A stretch of 64,000 bases of DNA from Lepidostoma basale (GCA_022606425.2 JAHDVF020001251.1:1722501-1786500), one strand, 5' to 3'; counted from the first letter of the stretch, positions 40,290 to 50,699 are shown. The notes: generated by a model not told the origin, from the sequence alone. Numbers and translations are program-made.

Positions 40290-40865
40290 GATGGAATTAT
40301 TGAAGAGAACGTGGCACGAACAAATAGGGTAGGACCAATATGTGTTATGAGGCGTTACGAAGGGTGGAAGAAATTCTAATCTCTGAAAACTGTATGGAAA
40401 ACCGACCCTTATGTATGTAAGCGAAGCATGGAACTGGCAAAAGGATGAAAGTAGAATAAATGCAGTAGAAATGAGATCTCTCAGACGAATGTGTGGATAC
40501 TCTGTGTATGATAGAGTGTCGAATGAAAACACAAGAAGTGAATGTGGTGCGAATGATGGTGTTGAATGAACAAAATAATGAATGGATCATTAAGATGGTG
40601 TGGACACATGGAAAGAATAAATGAAGAAAGAATGGTAAAAAAATAATATGTTAACGATGTAAATGGAACCAGAAATAGAGGAAGGCCGAGCAAAACGTGG
40701 CACGATCAAATATTGAATATCGGTCACGTGAGGAGTCGGAGATATCGACGTGCGTGCATGACAAGATATATGAATGTACAGGAAGCGAGAGAAGTATGTC
40801 AGGACAGAACAGTGTGGCGGTCCATTATTTCTGCCTACCTCATGATGGTTAGTTAGTTAGTTATC
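40290..40865 (+). mobile_element. RTE-A LINE, rearranged
   Basis: A small KRTWHEQIG piece (40305) precedes the main part 40397-40865: PTLMYVSEAWNWQKDESRIN, CGYSVYDRVSNENTRSECGA, then GRPSKTWHDQILNIGH and (TTAG)3. Several small deletions. Confidence 0.85.
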
Positions 40866-41066
40866 CAAGTTCACCAACGATGAACCAGAAGCGTGGTGGA
40901 GTGAAGGCTTCGCGAGTATAAAAAACAGAGACTCCCACACCATGATCTGATGACATTAGAAAAAATACTGGTGACTGGATGCAAAAGACACAAGATAGGA
41001 ATATGTGGAGAAGTATGGGGAGGTCGAGCAGTGGAAGACATCGGTTGTATGAGTAAGTAAGTAAGT
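40866..41066 (+). mobile_element. LINE C-terminal fragment with AAGT tail
   Basis: A terminal QDRNMWRSMGRSSSGRHRLY-type segment is followed by GAGTAAGTAAGTAAGTA. It resembles RTE-type ends, but no second copy is present here. Confidence 0.5.
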
Positions 41067-41624
41067 ATCGAAGCTAGTGTATCCATTTAGATAGCTTATT
41101 GAAGCCTGCACTACATGCTAGGTGTATCATATTATATACTCTTGTTTCTAGAGTGCTTTGCGATATTACCCCCACCACTACTGAGTCACAAGTAGGTTCC
41201 TTTTAACAGCTGGCTCTCCGACGGGTGATAATCGTTTTACGCCATATCCGTTTTGCACAGTCGCGGAACGAGATGTTTATAATTTAATTTTTCTTTTCTA
41301 GAATCTTGTGTGTTTCTGTGTATCGTGGTTAACTAAATGAAAACTGCGACGATCTCCGAAACTCTGACGGTTATGGTCAACCGCGATTAGTTCTGGACAA
41401 AAAAATCATAAAATTATTAATAAAAATCGCTCTTAACTATGAGAAATATCTGTTTATCACAGTAGATTCGAATTTGAATTATTTTCTCTGGACATATTGT
41501 CTAATACTCGTATATCGTATAATATGTTATTCTCATTAAATGAGACTACACGCGGATACCTCCATATATTGGGGTATTAATTTAAAAAAATTGACAGAAG
41601 TTCATTGTAAATAAGTTTTTTTAC
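41067..41624. other. Unassigned stretch with one imperfect inverted repeat
   Basis: 41320-41392: ATCGTGGTTAACT and GGTCAACCGCGAT pair imperfectly around GCGACGATCTCCGAAAC, echoing the structure at 3026-3101. The rest is AT-rich. Confidence 0.4.
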
Positions 41625-42102
41625 ATATTTATTTACTTTATTTTTCATTTAATCCAATGACAATTTGAATAAATTCTTTAATAATATTTTAAAGTTTTTG
41701 CTGGTGTTGGATTGTTTTAAGTGCCTAATTACAGTAAATAAATAAAAAATTAACAGTGGATAACGTGGAATAAAAATTAAATAAACTCAAATGTCCGGAT
41801 CGTCCAGCTGACGACAAGTGCACCATCTAAAATAACATTATGTGTTAAATTATTTTTATTTATTATTTTATTTTATATCATTGTATTTTATACAATTTGT
41901 CTTAGATTTATTATGTAGACGTTGAACGATTGAAGTGTGCGCGGGAAATGCCTATTGGTGGCGATGAGGTTCGCAACCCATCACACCGCATCTCTCACGG
42001 GGGTGAAAAAAGAAGGATAGAGTGCCGCATCGATTAAAGTGTGGCAGTCCATTCTTTCTGCCATCCCTTTCGGGGAGACGGCGTGGTGGTTAGTTAGTTA
42101 GT
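41625..42102 (+). mobile_element. RTE-tailed SINE-like element, copy 3
   Basis: TTTCATTTAATCCAATGACA at the 5' end, TTGCTGGTGTTGGATTGTTT, the GTGGATAACGTGGAA block, then the hairpin (CGCGGGAAATG..GGTGGCGATGAGGTTCGC..) from 41939, and the RTE-A 3' end with (TTAG)3. No ORF. Confidence 0.85.
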
Positions 42103-42286
42103 TTATTTCCACTCGATTTTAACTTCGACCGGTTTCAGCAACTCGCTGCCGTCTCCCGGTGAGACCAAAAGGTGGAGTTGGAATAGAAGATGCCACCGAG
42201 CTACCAAAACCGTTCGAAGTTAAATATCATATGGAATCAATCAAAATGATTTTTTTTATATTTAAAAAAAAGGTTTCATTAGTATA
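42103..42286. repeat. Unassigned segment with CGACCGGTTT box
   Basis: AACTTCGACCGGTTTCAGCA and ACCAAAACCGTTCGAAGTTA pair as an imperfect inverted repeat (42120-42220), related to boxes at 60285 and 27560. Possible short transposon of unknown class. Confidence 0.4.
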
Positions 42287-43151
42287 AAAGGCGGGCCACA
42301 CTGTTATAAACAAGCTCTCCACATCGGTCTCCACCAACGGTTTAAAACTGTGTAGACACTTGTTTTAAACCAAAATTCGTTTGACCCTTGTGGACGGACG
42401 CGCATGTAAACTGTTGTAAACGGTTAAAAACACGCATTTCACATGTTTGGCTGTTTGATTCCACCAGTCAAGGTCAATTGCGTAGCGGCGTCGCACGGTG
42501 TTTCAAATCTTAATATTACGAGCTACTTTTCATTATTCTGTAAAATTATTTTGAAAAATTTATGCTTATAAAATTTATATGTCTGTTGACTTCTACGATA
42601 GAAACACATATACGAGTATCTGTCTATCTCTCTGTCTTTACATAAAGTAGGTATTTGAATAGCGTATTTCGTAAGATTTTTTTTAATATGAGACCGTAAA
42701 AGGCTCTTTGCAGCTCGACCTTGAGTATAAAGATAGAAATAGAAGTATTTTTTTATTTTGAATATTAAATTCATAGCTATATATCAATCTGTTAGCGGCG
42801 AAACAATACGACTGAACCGGTTTTGTTGTTGCATGCAATTTGATAGGTAATTAAGGGGTTGAAATTTCAACAAATCGGCCTCAAATTTATTGTGTGAACT
42901 GGATGACTAATACTCTTCCCTAAACACTTAAAATTAGCCATTTCCATGTCATTGGGTTTTTACCAAAATTAGCTCGTAATATCGCACCCTGAAACACCGT
43001 GCATCGGTGGAGTGCGGACGTATACGAAAATAGTGTCTTAGTAGAGCTTGTTTTAAACCAAGTGTGGACGCTAAACCAACCGCGGGCTCCACAGCTCTCA
43101 ACCAAGGTCACCCCTGTGGAGAGTTTGTTTCAAACAGTGTGGCCCGCCTTT
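42287..43151. mobile_element. TA-flanked inverted-repeat element (MITE), copy 2
   Basis: AAAGGCGGGCCACACTGTTA ... AGTGTGGCCCGCCTTT, flanked by TA (42285-42286, 43152-43153). Outer sequence matches copy 1 in reverse orientation. A 508-bp insert (42494-43001) interrupts it, leaving about 350 bp of MITE. Confidence 0.88.
42494..43001. mobile_element. Transib-like non-autonomous insert
   Basis: Terminal inverted repeats start CACGGTGTTTCA and share ATATTACGAGCTA. Flanks are CGTCG (42489-42493) and CATCG (43002-43006), a 5-bp GC-rich duplication differing by one CpG-type change. CAC-RTG termini with 5-bp GC-rich duplications are characteristic of Transib elements. No transposase frame: the 83-codon minus frame (42523-42774) is unlike it. 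Confidence 0.65.
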
Positions 43152-43153
43152 TA

Positions 43154-43561
43154 TTCAAAATGTTTTGTATTTTTTTTTTAACATAACAAAATTACATCAC
43201 GCATTCCATTATCCTAAATACAGTGAAACGGCAAGCAGATAAAACACATTTATTATTCATTCCGGCATTAGTCTGGTCACATGATTGATAAGGGTTCCTT
43301 TTAAGGCTCTTCTAGTTTAAAATGGCGGAATTTTAAATATGTTTATATAGAACGTATGTATCTACTCGGATAATTTATTTCATATGTACAATGGGGGTAT
43401 TCGTGTAAGCGTGAAGTCGGAATTATTTTCAATGTTAACTAATTCGTGGTGTGTTTGTTTTGAGCCACTATTGCGGAATATTTTTTTTGATTGTTTTAAA
43501 AACGCTCATTTTATGGAATGTACAGAATGAATTTCTCATAATGTTATTTAATAAATTAGAC
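43154..43561. other. Unassigned stretch
   Basis: AT-rich, no partner. Confidence 0.35.
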
Positions 43562-44110
43562 AAACAAACAAAAGCCTATCCAAAAAAGCCAAGATGGCAG
43601 TGCACAATGGCCTTCTTGTGCCGACCCTTATGTATGGAAGTGAAGCATGGAACTGGCAAAAGAAGGATGAAAGTAGAATAAATTCAGTAGAACTGAGATC
43701 TCTAAGACGAATGTGTTGCAAATCTGTATATGATAGAGTGTCAAATGCAAGTAAAGGAAGTGAATGTGGTGCGAATGAAAGTGTTATGAACAAAATAAGG
43801 AAAGGGTCATTAAGATGGTTTGGACACATGGAAAGAAAGTGAAGACAGAATGGTAAAGAAAGTATATGTAAACGGCGTGAACGGAGCTAGAAATAGAGGA
43901 AGGCCGAGGAAAACGTGGCACGATCAAATCAATCAAATATTGAATGTCGGTCACGTGAGGAGTCGGAGAAATCGACGTGCGTGCATGACAAGATGTATGA
44001 ATGTAGAGGAAGCGAGAGGCGTATGTCAGGACAGAACACTGTGGCGTTCCATTCTTTCTGCCTATCCCTCCGGGGAGACGGCGTGATGGTTAGTTAGTTA
44101 GTTAGTTAGA
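43562..44110 (+). mobile_element. RTE-A LINE, 5'-truncated, young
   Basis: Two overlapping frames (43594-43842 and 43820-44086) cover MAVHNGLLVPTLMYGSEAWN through GSLRWFGHMERK / SEDRMVKKVYVNGVNGARNR to LSAYPSGETA, separated by one small deletion at 43838. (TTAG)4. Close to 19255 and 21963 copies. Confidence 0.92.
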
Positions 44111-45160
44111 CAAACAAACAAACATATAAACCATCACGCCGTTTCCCCGCAGGGGTAGGTAGAGAGAACGGACCACCACACTACTCTATCCTGACATACC
44201 TCTCTAGCTTCCTCCACATTCATACTCATATACGCACGTCGATTCCTCCGACTTCTAACGTGACCAACCTTTAAAATTTGATTAATTTGGTCATGCCATG
44301 TTTTCCTAAGTCTGCCTCGACTCCGTACTCCATTTACATCATTAACGTATACTTTCTTAACCATTCTTTCTCCATCCATGCGTTCCATATGTCCGAAACA
44401 TCGCAGCGATCCTTTCATAATTTTGTTCATAATACCTTCTTCCGCTCTACATTCCTTTCTTATATCAGCATTTGAGAAACTGTCGTATATCGTTCTACAC
44501 ATACGTCTTAGGGATCTCATCTCTACCGCATTTATTCTGCTTTCATCCCTCTTCTGCCAGTTCCATGCTTCGCTTCCATACATTAGGGATGGAACTAGAA
44601 TTGTGAACGGCCGTTTTCGCTTTCATTGATAAATTCTTGTTTCCAATAACTATTCTTAAAGCTCCATTCACTTTGTTACCCCCACCAACCCTTCTTTCGA
44701 CGTCAGTATCCGTTCGGCCATCTGCTGTGAACATGCTACCTAAATACACAATTCCCTCACTTGTTCTAAGTTCTCTTCGTACGCACTTATATTACAAACT
44801 GTTTTGCCCTTCCCTTTCAAAAATCATCACCTTTGACTTTCCGACATTCATCATTAAATCATTTGACTTGCATACCTCATACATTCTCGACACCAAAACT
44901 TTTTATTCGTCCGCACTATCCGCAACGCGAATGGCATCGTCAAGCGTAGAGCAGACAATTTAAAGAAAAATCGCTCATCTTAGCACCAGCATTTATTCCT
45001 ATCAGTTCTTTCATACACTTGTCCATATACAGATTGAACAACCATGGAGACATCACGCAGTCCTGCTTAACACCCTCTGTGATATCAAACCAAGGCGTTA
45101 TGTCCCCATATACCCTAAAACTGGCAGTGCTTCCTTCGTAGAGAGAAGCGACCGTTAAAA
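44111..45160 (-). mobile_element. RTE-A2 LINE, longest copy, with RT motifs
   Basis: The minus strand begins FRVYGDITPWFDITEGVKQD, then CVMSPWLFNLYMDKCMKELI (the QG.SP.LFN-type RT motif), NCLLYA followed by a one-base insertion and DDA (catalytic YADD, about 44925-44945), CKSNDLMMNVGKSKVMIF, SMFTADGRTDTDVERRVGGG (44543-44749) and, to the end, YGSEAWNWQKRDESRINAVE ... LSTYPCGETA (44134-44583). Tail (TTTG)3. Key link between the RT core and the shared C-terminus. Confidence 0.93.
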
Positions 45161-45174
45161 GTAATAAATGTGAA

Positions 45175-45795
45175 TTCGTATAATTTTTAATTTTATAAAT
45201 TTTTCATTTGTTCCAATGACAATTTGAATAATTTCTTCCATATTCTTTTAAAGTTCTTGCTGGTGTTGGTTGGTTTTAAGTGCCTAATTACTGCCAAATA
45301 AAAAAAGTGGATACGTGGAACATGAATTAAATCATTTAACAGCTAATTTAAAAAACGGTGGATACGTGTAACATAAATTAAATTAACACAAAAGTCCGGA
45401 TCATCCATGTCAACATGTGCAACATCGGAAAAACATTATGTGTTATTACATTATGTGCTAAATTAAAAAAAAAAACGGTGGATTCGTGGAACATAAATTA
45501 AATAGACAAATGTGCACCATCTAAAAATAACATTTTGTATTAAATTATTTTTATTTTGTTATTTTATTTTATATCATTGTATTTTATATTATTTGTTTTA
45601 GATTTATTTTGTGGATGTTGGAAGATATAAGTGTGCGCGGGAGATGCCTATTGGTGGCGATGAGGTTCGCAACCCATCACACCGCGTCTCCCGCGGGGCG
45701 AAAAGAGAAGGATGTTAAAGTGTGACAGTCCATTCTTTCTGCCTACCCTTTCGGGGAGACGGCGTGATGGTTAGTTAGTTAGTTAGTTAGTTATA
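45175..45795 (+). mobile_element. RTE-tailed SINE-like element, copy 4 (longest)
   Basis: The 5' end reads TTTTTCATTTGTTCCAATGA, then CTTGCTGGTGTTGGTTGGTT. Internal partial repeats of AAAACGGTGGATACGTG plus ATAAATTAAAT occur at 45350 and 45470 (and a degenerate one near 45308). The hairpin is at 45636-45695, then GGATG, the RTE-A 3' end (from AGTGTGACAGTCCATTC), and (TTAG)5. About 620 bp, no protein-coding capacity. Confidence 0.88.
45636..45695 (+). ncRNA. Conserved nested hairpin in the SINE-like element
   Basis: Outer stem CGCGGGAGA (45636-45644) with TCTCCCGCG (45687-45695), 9 perfect pairs. Inner stem GGTG (45653-45656)/CACC (45680-45683), GATG/CATC, GGTT/AACC around loop CGC (45668-45670). 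At 50206 the outer stem is CGCGGGGGA / TCTCTCGCG, still pairing through G-U. Copies at 4428 and 41939 keep the inner part. The function is unknown. Confidence 0.75.
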
Positions 45796-46197
45796 ATTTT
45801 TAATAATGCTACAGAAAGTATAAAAGTAAACGATAAATATGTTTTTTTTTAATTATAAATCTTACAGATTATGAATCTACTAACTTAATTGTCGTTGGTT
45901 CTGTGTCGCTCCAGGCAACATTAAATGAAATATTGATCTAATATTTAGTTCAATAGGGGTTCTCAAAGCTGTCTCTATTGCTCTCTGTGCATTTACCGAT
46001 CATTCATTTTAATAGGATTCCCAATGCCCGCCGTTCAAAAGCTCTCCTTTGATGATGCAAAGTTCTCTTGATACATTTTACTATCATCAATTTACGAGAA
46101 ATATTAATATTAATCAATTATTATTTAGGTCACTTGGGAACGAATCAATTAGAAACAATTATCGACGATTAGAATCTCAATTTTTGTCTATTTTTTC
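45796..46197. other. Unassigned stretch
   Basis: AT-rich, no partner. Confidence 0.35.
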
Positions 46198-46655
46198 TAT
46201 CTAACTAACTAACTAACCATCACGCCGTTTCTCCGTAGGGCTAGGCAGAGAGGATGGATCGCCACATTGTTCTATCCTGACATAACTCTCGCGCCTCTGC
46301 ACGCTCGTCGATTGTTCTTACTTCGAACATGGCAGCCTTTCAGTAATTGATTAATTTTGTCATGCCATGTCTTCCTTGGTCTTCGTCGACTTCTTTTTCC
46401 ATTCACACTACTTGTATATATATTTTTAACCATTCTTCCCTCATCCATTCGTTCCGTATGTCCAAACCATCTTAGTGACCCTTTCTTGATTTTATTTATC
46501 GCGCATTCATCCGCCTTACATTGCTTTTTTACATAATCATTGACCTCATTTCTACGACATTTATCCTAAATTTCATCCTTCTTCTGCCAACTCCAAGCTT
46601 CATTTCCACATATAAGGGTCAGCACTAGAACTCCATTGTGCACTGCACCTTTTTC
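46198..46655 (-). mobile_element. RTE-A LINE, 5'-truncated
   Basis: (TTAG)4 tail at 46200, the 3' end, then the reverse of ...RRACR..., TKIDQLLKGCHVRSK and SSVNGKRSRRRPR, KKGSLRWFGHTERMDE and NGVLVLTLICGNEAWSWQKK. Small deletions throughout. Confidence 0.85.
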
Positions 46656-46671
46656 TATCTATATAATATAT

Positions 46672-46836
46672 TGTAAATTACACATTAATTGCAGACTGGT
46701 ATTAAAAGGTTGGCAATCAGCATTAAATTGATGACGTTGCGGAGTATTTAAAATGTGAATTACTTCGACAGTATTATAGTTGCATTGCTAAAAATTACGA
46801 AGATCTTCGTCTCTATTGAGGTACAATTAATCCTTG
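46672..46836. repeat. Repeat unit duplicated at 47354-47480
   Basis: AATTACACATTAATTGCAGA..TGGTATTAAAAGGTTGGCAA recurs at 47354 with ~85 percent agreement by eye. CTTCGTCTCTATTGAGGTAC at 46808 recurs at 47273. Confidence 0.7.
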
Positions 46837-46984
46837 AATTGATAACCCGCAATGGGTAAATAAAATCCAGTATTCGTCTACAAGTATTTGTATACATTCA
46901 AAATGTTCTAATAACAAAAACTGGTCCAAGTCAGCATATAAATTGGAGTAACATCTCCAGGCGTTATCTAGCAGTGCGTTAATG

Positions 46985-47300
46985 GCGGTAGCCATTCACA
47001 TTGCGTTATAAAAAGATCTTCTGCTTAATGCTTAAATCTAATCATCATAGATGGCGCTAGTGTGTAGATTGAAACTAACATATGAATTGTGGTGTTGTAT
47101 GTTAACATATATACAACTTCCAAAAATTTGGCAGACGTAGTGATCGTAAGAAGGGTGGAATAGGGAATGTTGTATTACATAAAGCGTGCGCTTAACCCAA
47201 CCAATGACAGGTCATAAGTCCTGTCAACACCACGATCACCATATTCTGTTTCCAATTTGCATCTTCGTCTCTATTGAGATACAATTAATCCTTGTAAGAT
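46985..47300 (-). repeat. Dispersed R400 repeat, copy 2
   Basis: Reverse orientation of 18336-18705: TTCACATTGCGTTAT (46995), ATAGATGGCGCTAGTG, GGTGGAATAGGGAATG, AACCCAACCAATGACAGGTC, ATCTTCGTCTCTATTGAGAT. It lies between the two copies of the 46672/47354 unit. Confidence 0.75.
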
Positions 47301-47353
47301 TTATAATTAAAAAATACATTTATATTATACTTTCGTATGAATACACTTTTATG

Positions 47354-47480
47354 TTAAATTACACATAAATCGCAGCCTGGTATTAAAAGGTTGGCAATCA
47401 ACATAGAATTAATGACGTCACGGAATATTTAAAAAGTGAATTACTCCATTGGTATTATAGTTGCATTGGTAAAAATTTCG
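47354..47480. repeat. Second copy of the 46672 unit
   Basis: AAATTACACATAAATCGCAG, GAATTACTCCATTGGTATTA, TTGCATTGGTAAAAAT. Confidence 0.7.
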
Positions 47481-47954
47481 AACATGGTTCGAATGGTTCA
47501 CAGATGCCAGTACCGTTATTATTTTTTCAACCAATCCCTAGGATTGAAATTTGAAAAAAAAATAAACGGTTTTATGTTCTTTGTTGAACCCTCTAAACAA
47601 AGCTTGTTTATTGCGTATGAATTTACGCGACGATTCCCCATATTCCGGTCGTGTGTACCGAATTTCTCACCGGACTTGCTAATTAATTTACACAGAGCGG
47701 GCAAATTGTTGTATGTAATTTGATAACTGTTTGAAAAGGCGTTGCTCTGGCGCCTCCCGCGTGATCAAACACCCCGTATGATGGATAGTTCGGCCCTGCG
47801 TCAACAGAGAATTAAATTTTCCCACTTGACAAGTGCGAAAGTAGGGTAGCGGCGCACACTGGATCTGGCAAAAACACGGACTTAGGGGTCGAACTCCGAA
47901 TTTTGCCCTGATTTTTTTAAATTAGGTCCTTTGTGTGATTCCAAACCACTATAA
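47481..47954. other. Unassigned stretch
   Basis: 47715-47900 is of balanced composition and single copy here. A 95-codon frame (47436-47723) and its antisense have no recognised domain. Confidence 0.4.
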
Positions 47955-48090
47955 TTGATTTATTAGATCGTGCCACGTTTTCCTCGGTCTTCCTCTATTT
48001 CTGGTTCCATTTACATCGTTAACATATATTTTTTTCCATTCTTTCTTTTCATATGTCTAAACCATCTTAATGATCCTTTCATTATTTTGT
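47955..48090 (-). mobile_element. RTE-A LINE host, left part
   Basis: The reverse of RGRPRKTWHDLINQL to MKGSLRWFRHMK. Cut after CATTATTTTGT by an opposite-strand RTE-A; resumes at 48315. Confidence 0.85.
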
Positions 48091-48314
48091 AATCATTGAT
48101 GTTAATTGAACCAGAAATAGAGGAAGACCGAGGAAAACGTGGGACGATCAAATAAATCAAATATTGCCATGTGAGGAGTCAGAAAAATGGACACGCGTGC
48201 ATGACACGATGTATGAATGTTGAGGAAGCGAGAGAAATATGTCAGGAAAGAAAAGTGTGGCAGTCCATTCTTTCTGCCTACCCCTTTCGGGAAACGGCGT
48301 GATAGTTAGTTAGT
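48091..48314 (+). mobile_element. RTE-A LINE nested in RTE-A (11-bp target duplication)
   Basis: Plus-strand copy from VNXTRNRGRPRKTWDDQINQ to the (TTAG)2 tail, flanked by CATTATTTTGT at 48080-48090 and 48315-48325. 5'-truncated to 224 bp, with a 15-bp deletion. Confidence 0.93.
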
Positions 48315-48835
48315 CATTATTTTGTTCATAACACCATCATTCGCACCGCATTCACTTCTTATAATATTTTCATTCGCCACTCGTATCATACACTGAGTAT
48401 CAACACATTCGTCTAAGAGATCTTATTTCTATTGCATTTATTCTACTTTCATCCTTCTTTTGCCAGTTCCATGCTTCGCTTCCATACATAAGGGTCGGTA
48501 GAAGAACACAATTGTGCACTGCCATTCTAGCTTTTTTGGATAGGTTTTGGTTTGCGATGACAACTTTAAGTGCACCATTCGCCTTGTTGCCTACCCCAAC
48601 CCTTCTTTCAATATCCCTCTCCACTCGCCCATCTCTTGCATACATACTACCTAAATACTAGAACTCATCTACTTGCTCCAAATTTTCACCATTCACGCTA
48701 ATGTCGCAGACTGTCATGATTTCTTCTTTTTTTAAAAATCATTACATTGGATTTATTAACATTCATCATCAGATCATTTCGCATGCATACCTCATACACA
48801 CTATTCACCAGGACTAAAATACAAGTTGATTTATA
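48315..48835 (-). mobile_element. RTE-A LINE host, right part
   Basis: Continues with ECGANDGVMNKI, then the frame 48400-48645 (YARDGRVERDIERRVGVGNK ... INAIEIRSLRRMC) and upstream QVDEF, MTVCDISVNGENLE and MRNDLMMNVNKSNVM near 48700-48800. Confidence 0.88.
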
Positions 48836-48929
48836 AGCTACCCGCCTTGTTCTACGGTATAGATACATGGCCCTTGACAAAAGCTATCACCATAAACCGA
48901 ATGGCGTTAAAATGTGGATAATTATTAAT

Positions 48930-49095
48930 TAATAATATGTAATATTTTTAATTCCTTCTTCATTTCTTATTTTGTCTTTTAGACATACGCCTAACGTTTG
49001 TCTTTCCATGGATCTTTGCGCACATTTTAGTTTATGTACCGTATTGGAAGTTAGCGTAATGGTTTCCAGGCCATAGGTGATCACTTCTGAACGTA
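48930..49095 (-). mobile_element. RTE-F LINE fragment
   Basis: VRSEVITYGLETITLTSNTV, HKLKCAQRSMERQTLGVCLK and DKIRNEEGIKN match the region just upstream of the 30785 copy's RDRFRNEFIRQQ. Confidence 0.78.
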
Positions 49096-49175
49096 CCTTC
49101 ACTAAAGACATCGACCTCCAAGGAAATCGTGGTCAACAGGCTGATTGCTCTTCTCACCTTCCTTTTGGATAGAAC
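49096..49175 (-). mobile_element. Jockey-like LINE C-terminal fragment
   Basis: The reverse gives RKVRRAISLLTTISLEVDVF, matching VGRAISLLNAVSSEIDVF at 12898. Ends in a repeated AATCAAATC microsatellite (49177-49200). Confidence 0.6.
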
Positions 49176-49194
49176 AAATCAAATAAATCAAATC

Positions 49195-49580
49195 AAATCA
49201 ATTAATGATTTAATTGTATCTCAATAGAGACGAAGTTGCAAATTGGAAACTGAATATGGTTGATCAAGGTGTTTATAGGACTTATGACCTGTCATTGGTT
49301 GGGTTAAGCGCACGCATTATGTAATTACAACATTCCCCATTCCACCTTTCTTATGACCATGTCTGACAAATTTTTGGAAGTGTTAATATGTTAAAGTCCT
49401 ACACCAGATTTCACATGTCAGTTTCAATGTGCCATCTATGAAGATTTTGATTACATATGTTAATCTCTAAGATTAATCTAAATATAATCTACATACTAAC
49501 GCCATCTATGGAGATTTATGTTTATTAAGAATTAAGCAGAACATCTTTTTAACACAATGTGAAAGGCTACCCCGCCATTA
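49195..49580 (+). repeat. Dispersed R400 repeat, copy 3
   Basis: ATTGTATCTCAATAGAGACG, GACCTGTCATTGGTTGGGTT, CATTCCCCATTCCACCTTTC, ACGCCATCTATGGAGAT, AACACAATGTGAAAGGCT. Same orientation as copy 1. Confidence 0.8.
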
Positions 49581-49587
49581 GCGCATC

Positions 49588-49624
49588 ATTATCTGCCTAC
49601 CCTTGCGGGGAAATGGCGTGATGA
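49588..49624 (+). mobile_element. RTE-A LINE minimal 3' remnant
   Basis: TCTGCCTACCCTTGCGGGGA then AATGGCGTGATG only. Confidence 0.6.
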
Positions 49625-50196
49625 TGCTGTTTAAAATATTTATCTTGTAATAATAGTGCTTAATTCTAAGTAAAAATACTATTGAAGCTGAACAAACAAA
49701 CAAATAGCAATAAATAATTTTAAAAATATTGATTACAAAACCAGAGAGACTGATTGTTTATTTAAAAAGTGTTACTAAAGTGAAAATTTTTACAATATTT
49801 TGAATTCATAAATAATATATCAATACAATAATCGTGTTGAATTTTTAAACACAAAAAGGTACATATAAGATCTCCATACAAAGTATTTTTAAGTACTTTG
49901 AATTAGTAACAATTTTGTTTTTATTTTAACAATGTCAGCCTTTTTTCATAGACACTAACCACACTCTTTTGTCTTGGATTAAGCGAATTTTAAAGGTGAC
50001 CAATGAAATAAAACAATAAATTTGGGTAATATATAATAAATCTTTTACATTGTAAATTTACATTACTTTTTAGTCTCCAGTGCGTTTTTTTTTATTATTA
50101 TTTAAGGTAATTTTACCTATTATGCCTGATGAGTTCTGGATGTGTATCATTTAAAAACAAAGTTTTTTTTTTTGCAAACTGAACAGAATAATTGAA
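49625..50196. other. Unassigned AT-rich stretch
   Basis: Nothing recognised. Confidence 0.4.
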
Positions 50197-50375
50197 TGTT
50201 GCCAAGTGTGCGCGGGGGATGCCTTTTGGTGGCGATGAGGTTCGCAACCCATCACACCGCGTCTCTCGCGATGGCGAAAAGAGAAGGATGGAGTGCCGCA
50301 TCGATTCAAGTGTGGCAGTCCATTCTTTCTGCCTACCCTTTCGGGGAGACGGCGTGATGGTTAGTTAGTTAGTTA
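50197..50375 (+). mobile_element. RTE-tailed SINE-like element, copy 5 (hairpin and tail only)
   Basis: Starts a few bases before AGTGTGCGCGGGGGATGCC, keeps the hairpin (50206-50265), GGAGTGCCGCATCGATTCAA, the RTE-A 3' end and (TTAG)4. The 5' AT-rich body is absent, so 5' truncation falls just outside the hairpin. Confidence 0.85.
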
Positions 50376-50699
50376 GTCAAATCAATATTATTGTCTATTT
50401 TGACAATGGAGCCTCTTTCGTCTATTCAAAGTACTCTCCTAACATCACATATTCTAGCAGACGTGCCCATTCAGAAATATTCATCTCGATCGTTCACGTC
50501 TCCCCGATCTACCACGATACATCTCTCCACCATTATTGTGCCGATACATCCGGTTTGTCTTACTTTTTCAAAAAGATTCTTTGCCAGATTTCCGTTAGAA
50601 ATTGTAAAAGTGAATTCTACCTGCGTTTGCGGATGAGGCATTGTGAGTTAAAACGGGTCAAATCCGAAAATGGACAAATCATAATTTAAAAAGGGAAAA
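50376..50699. other. Unassigned stretch
   Basis: An 81-codon frame (50391-50636) shows no domain. No partner. Confidence 0.35.

Noticed and set aside
50391..50636. 81-codon secreted-peptide-like frame
   Set aside because: Begins inside an RTE-tailed element junction, with no signal peptide pattern, repeat partner or domain.
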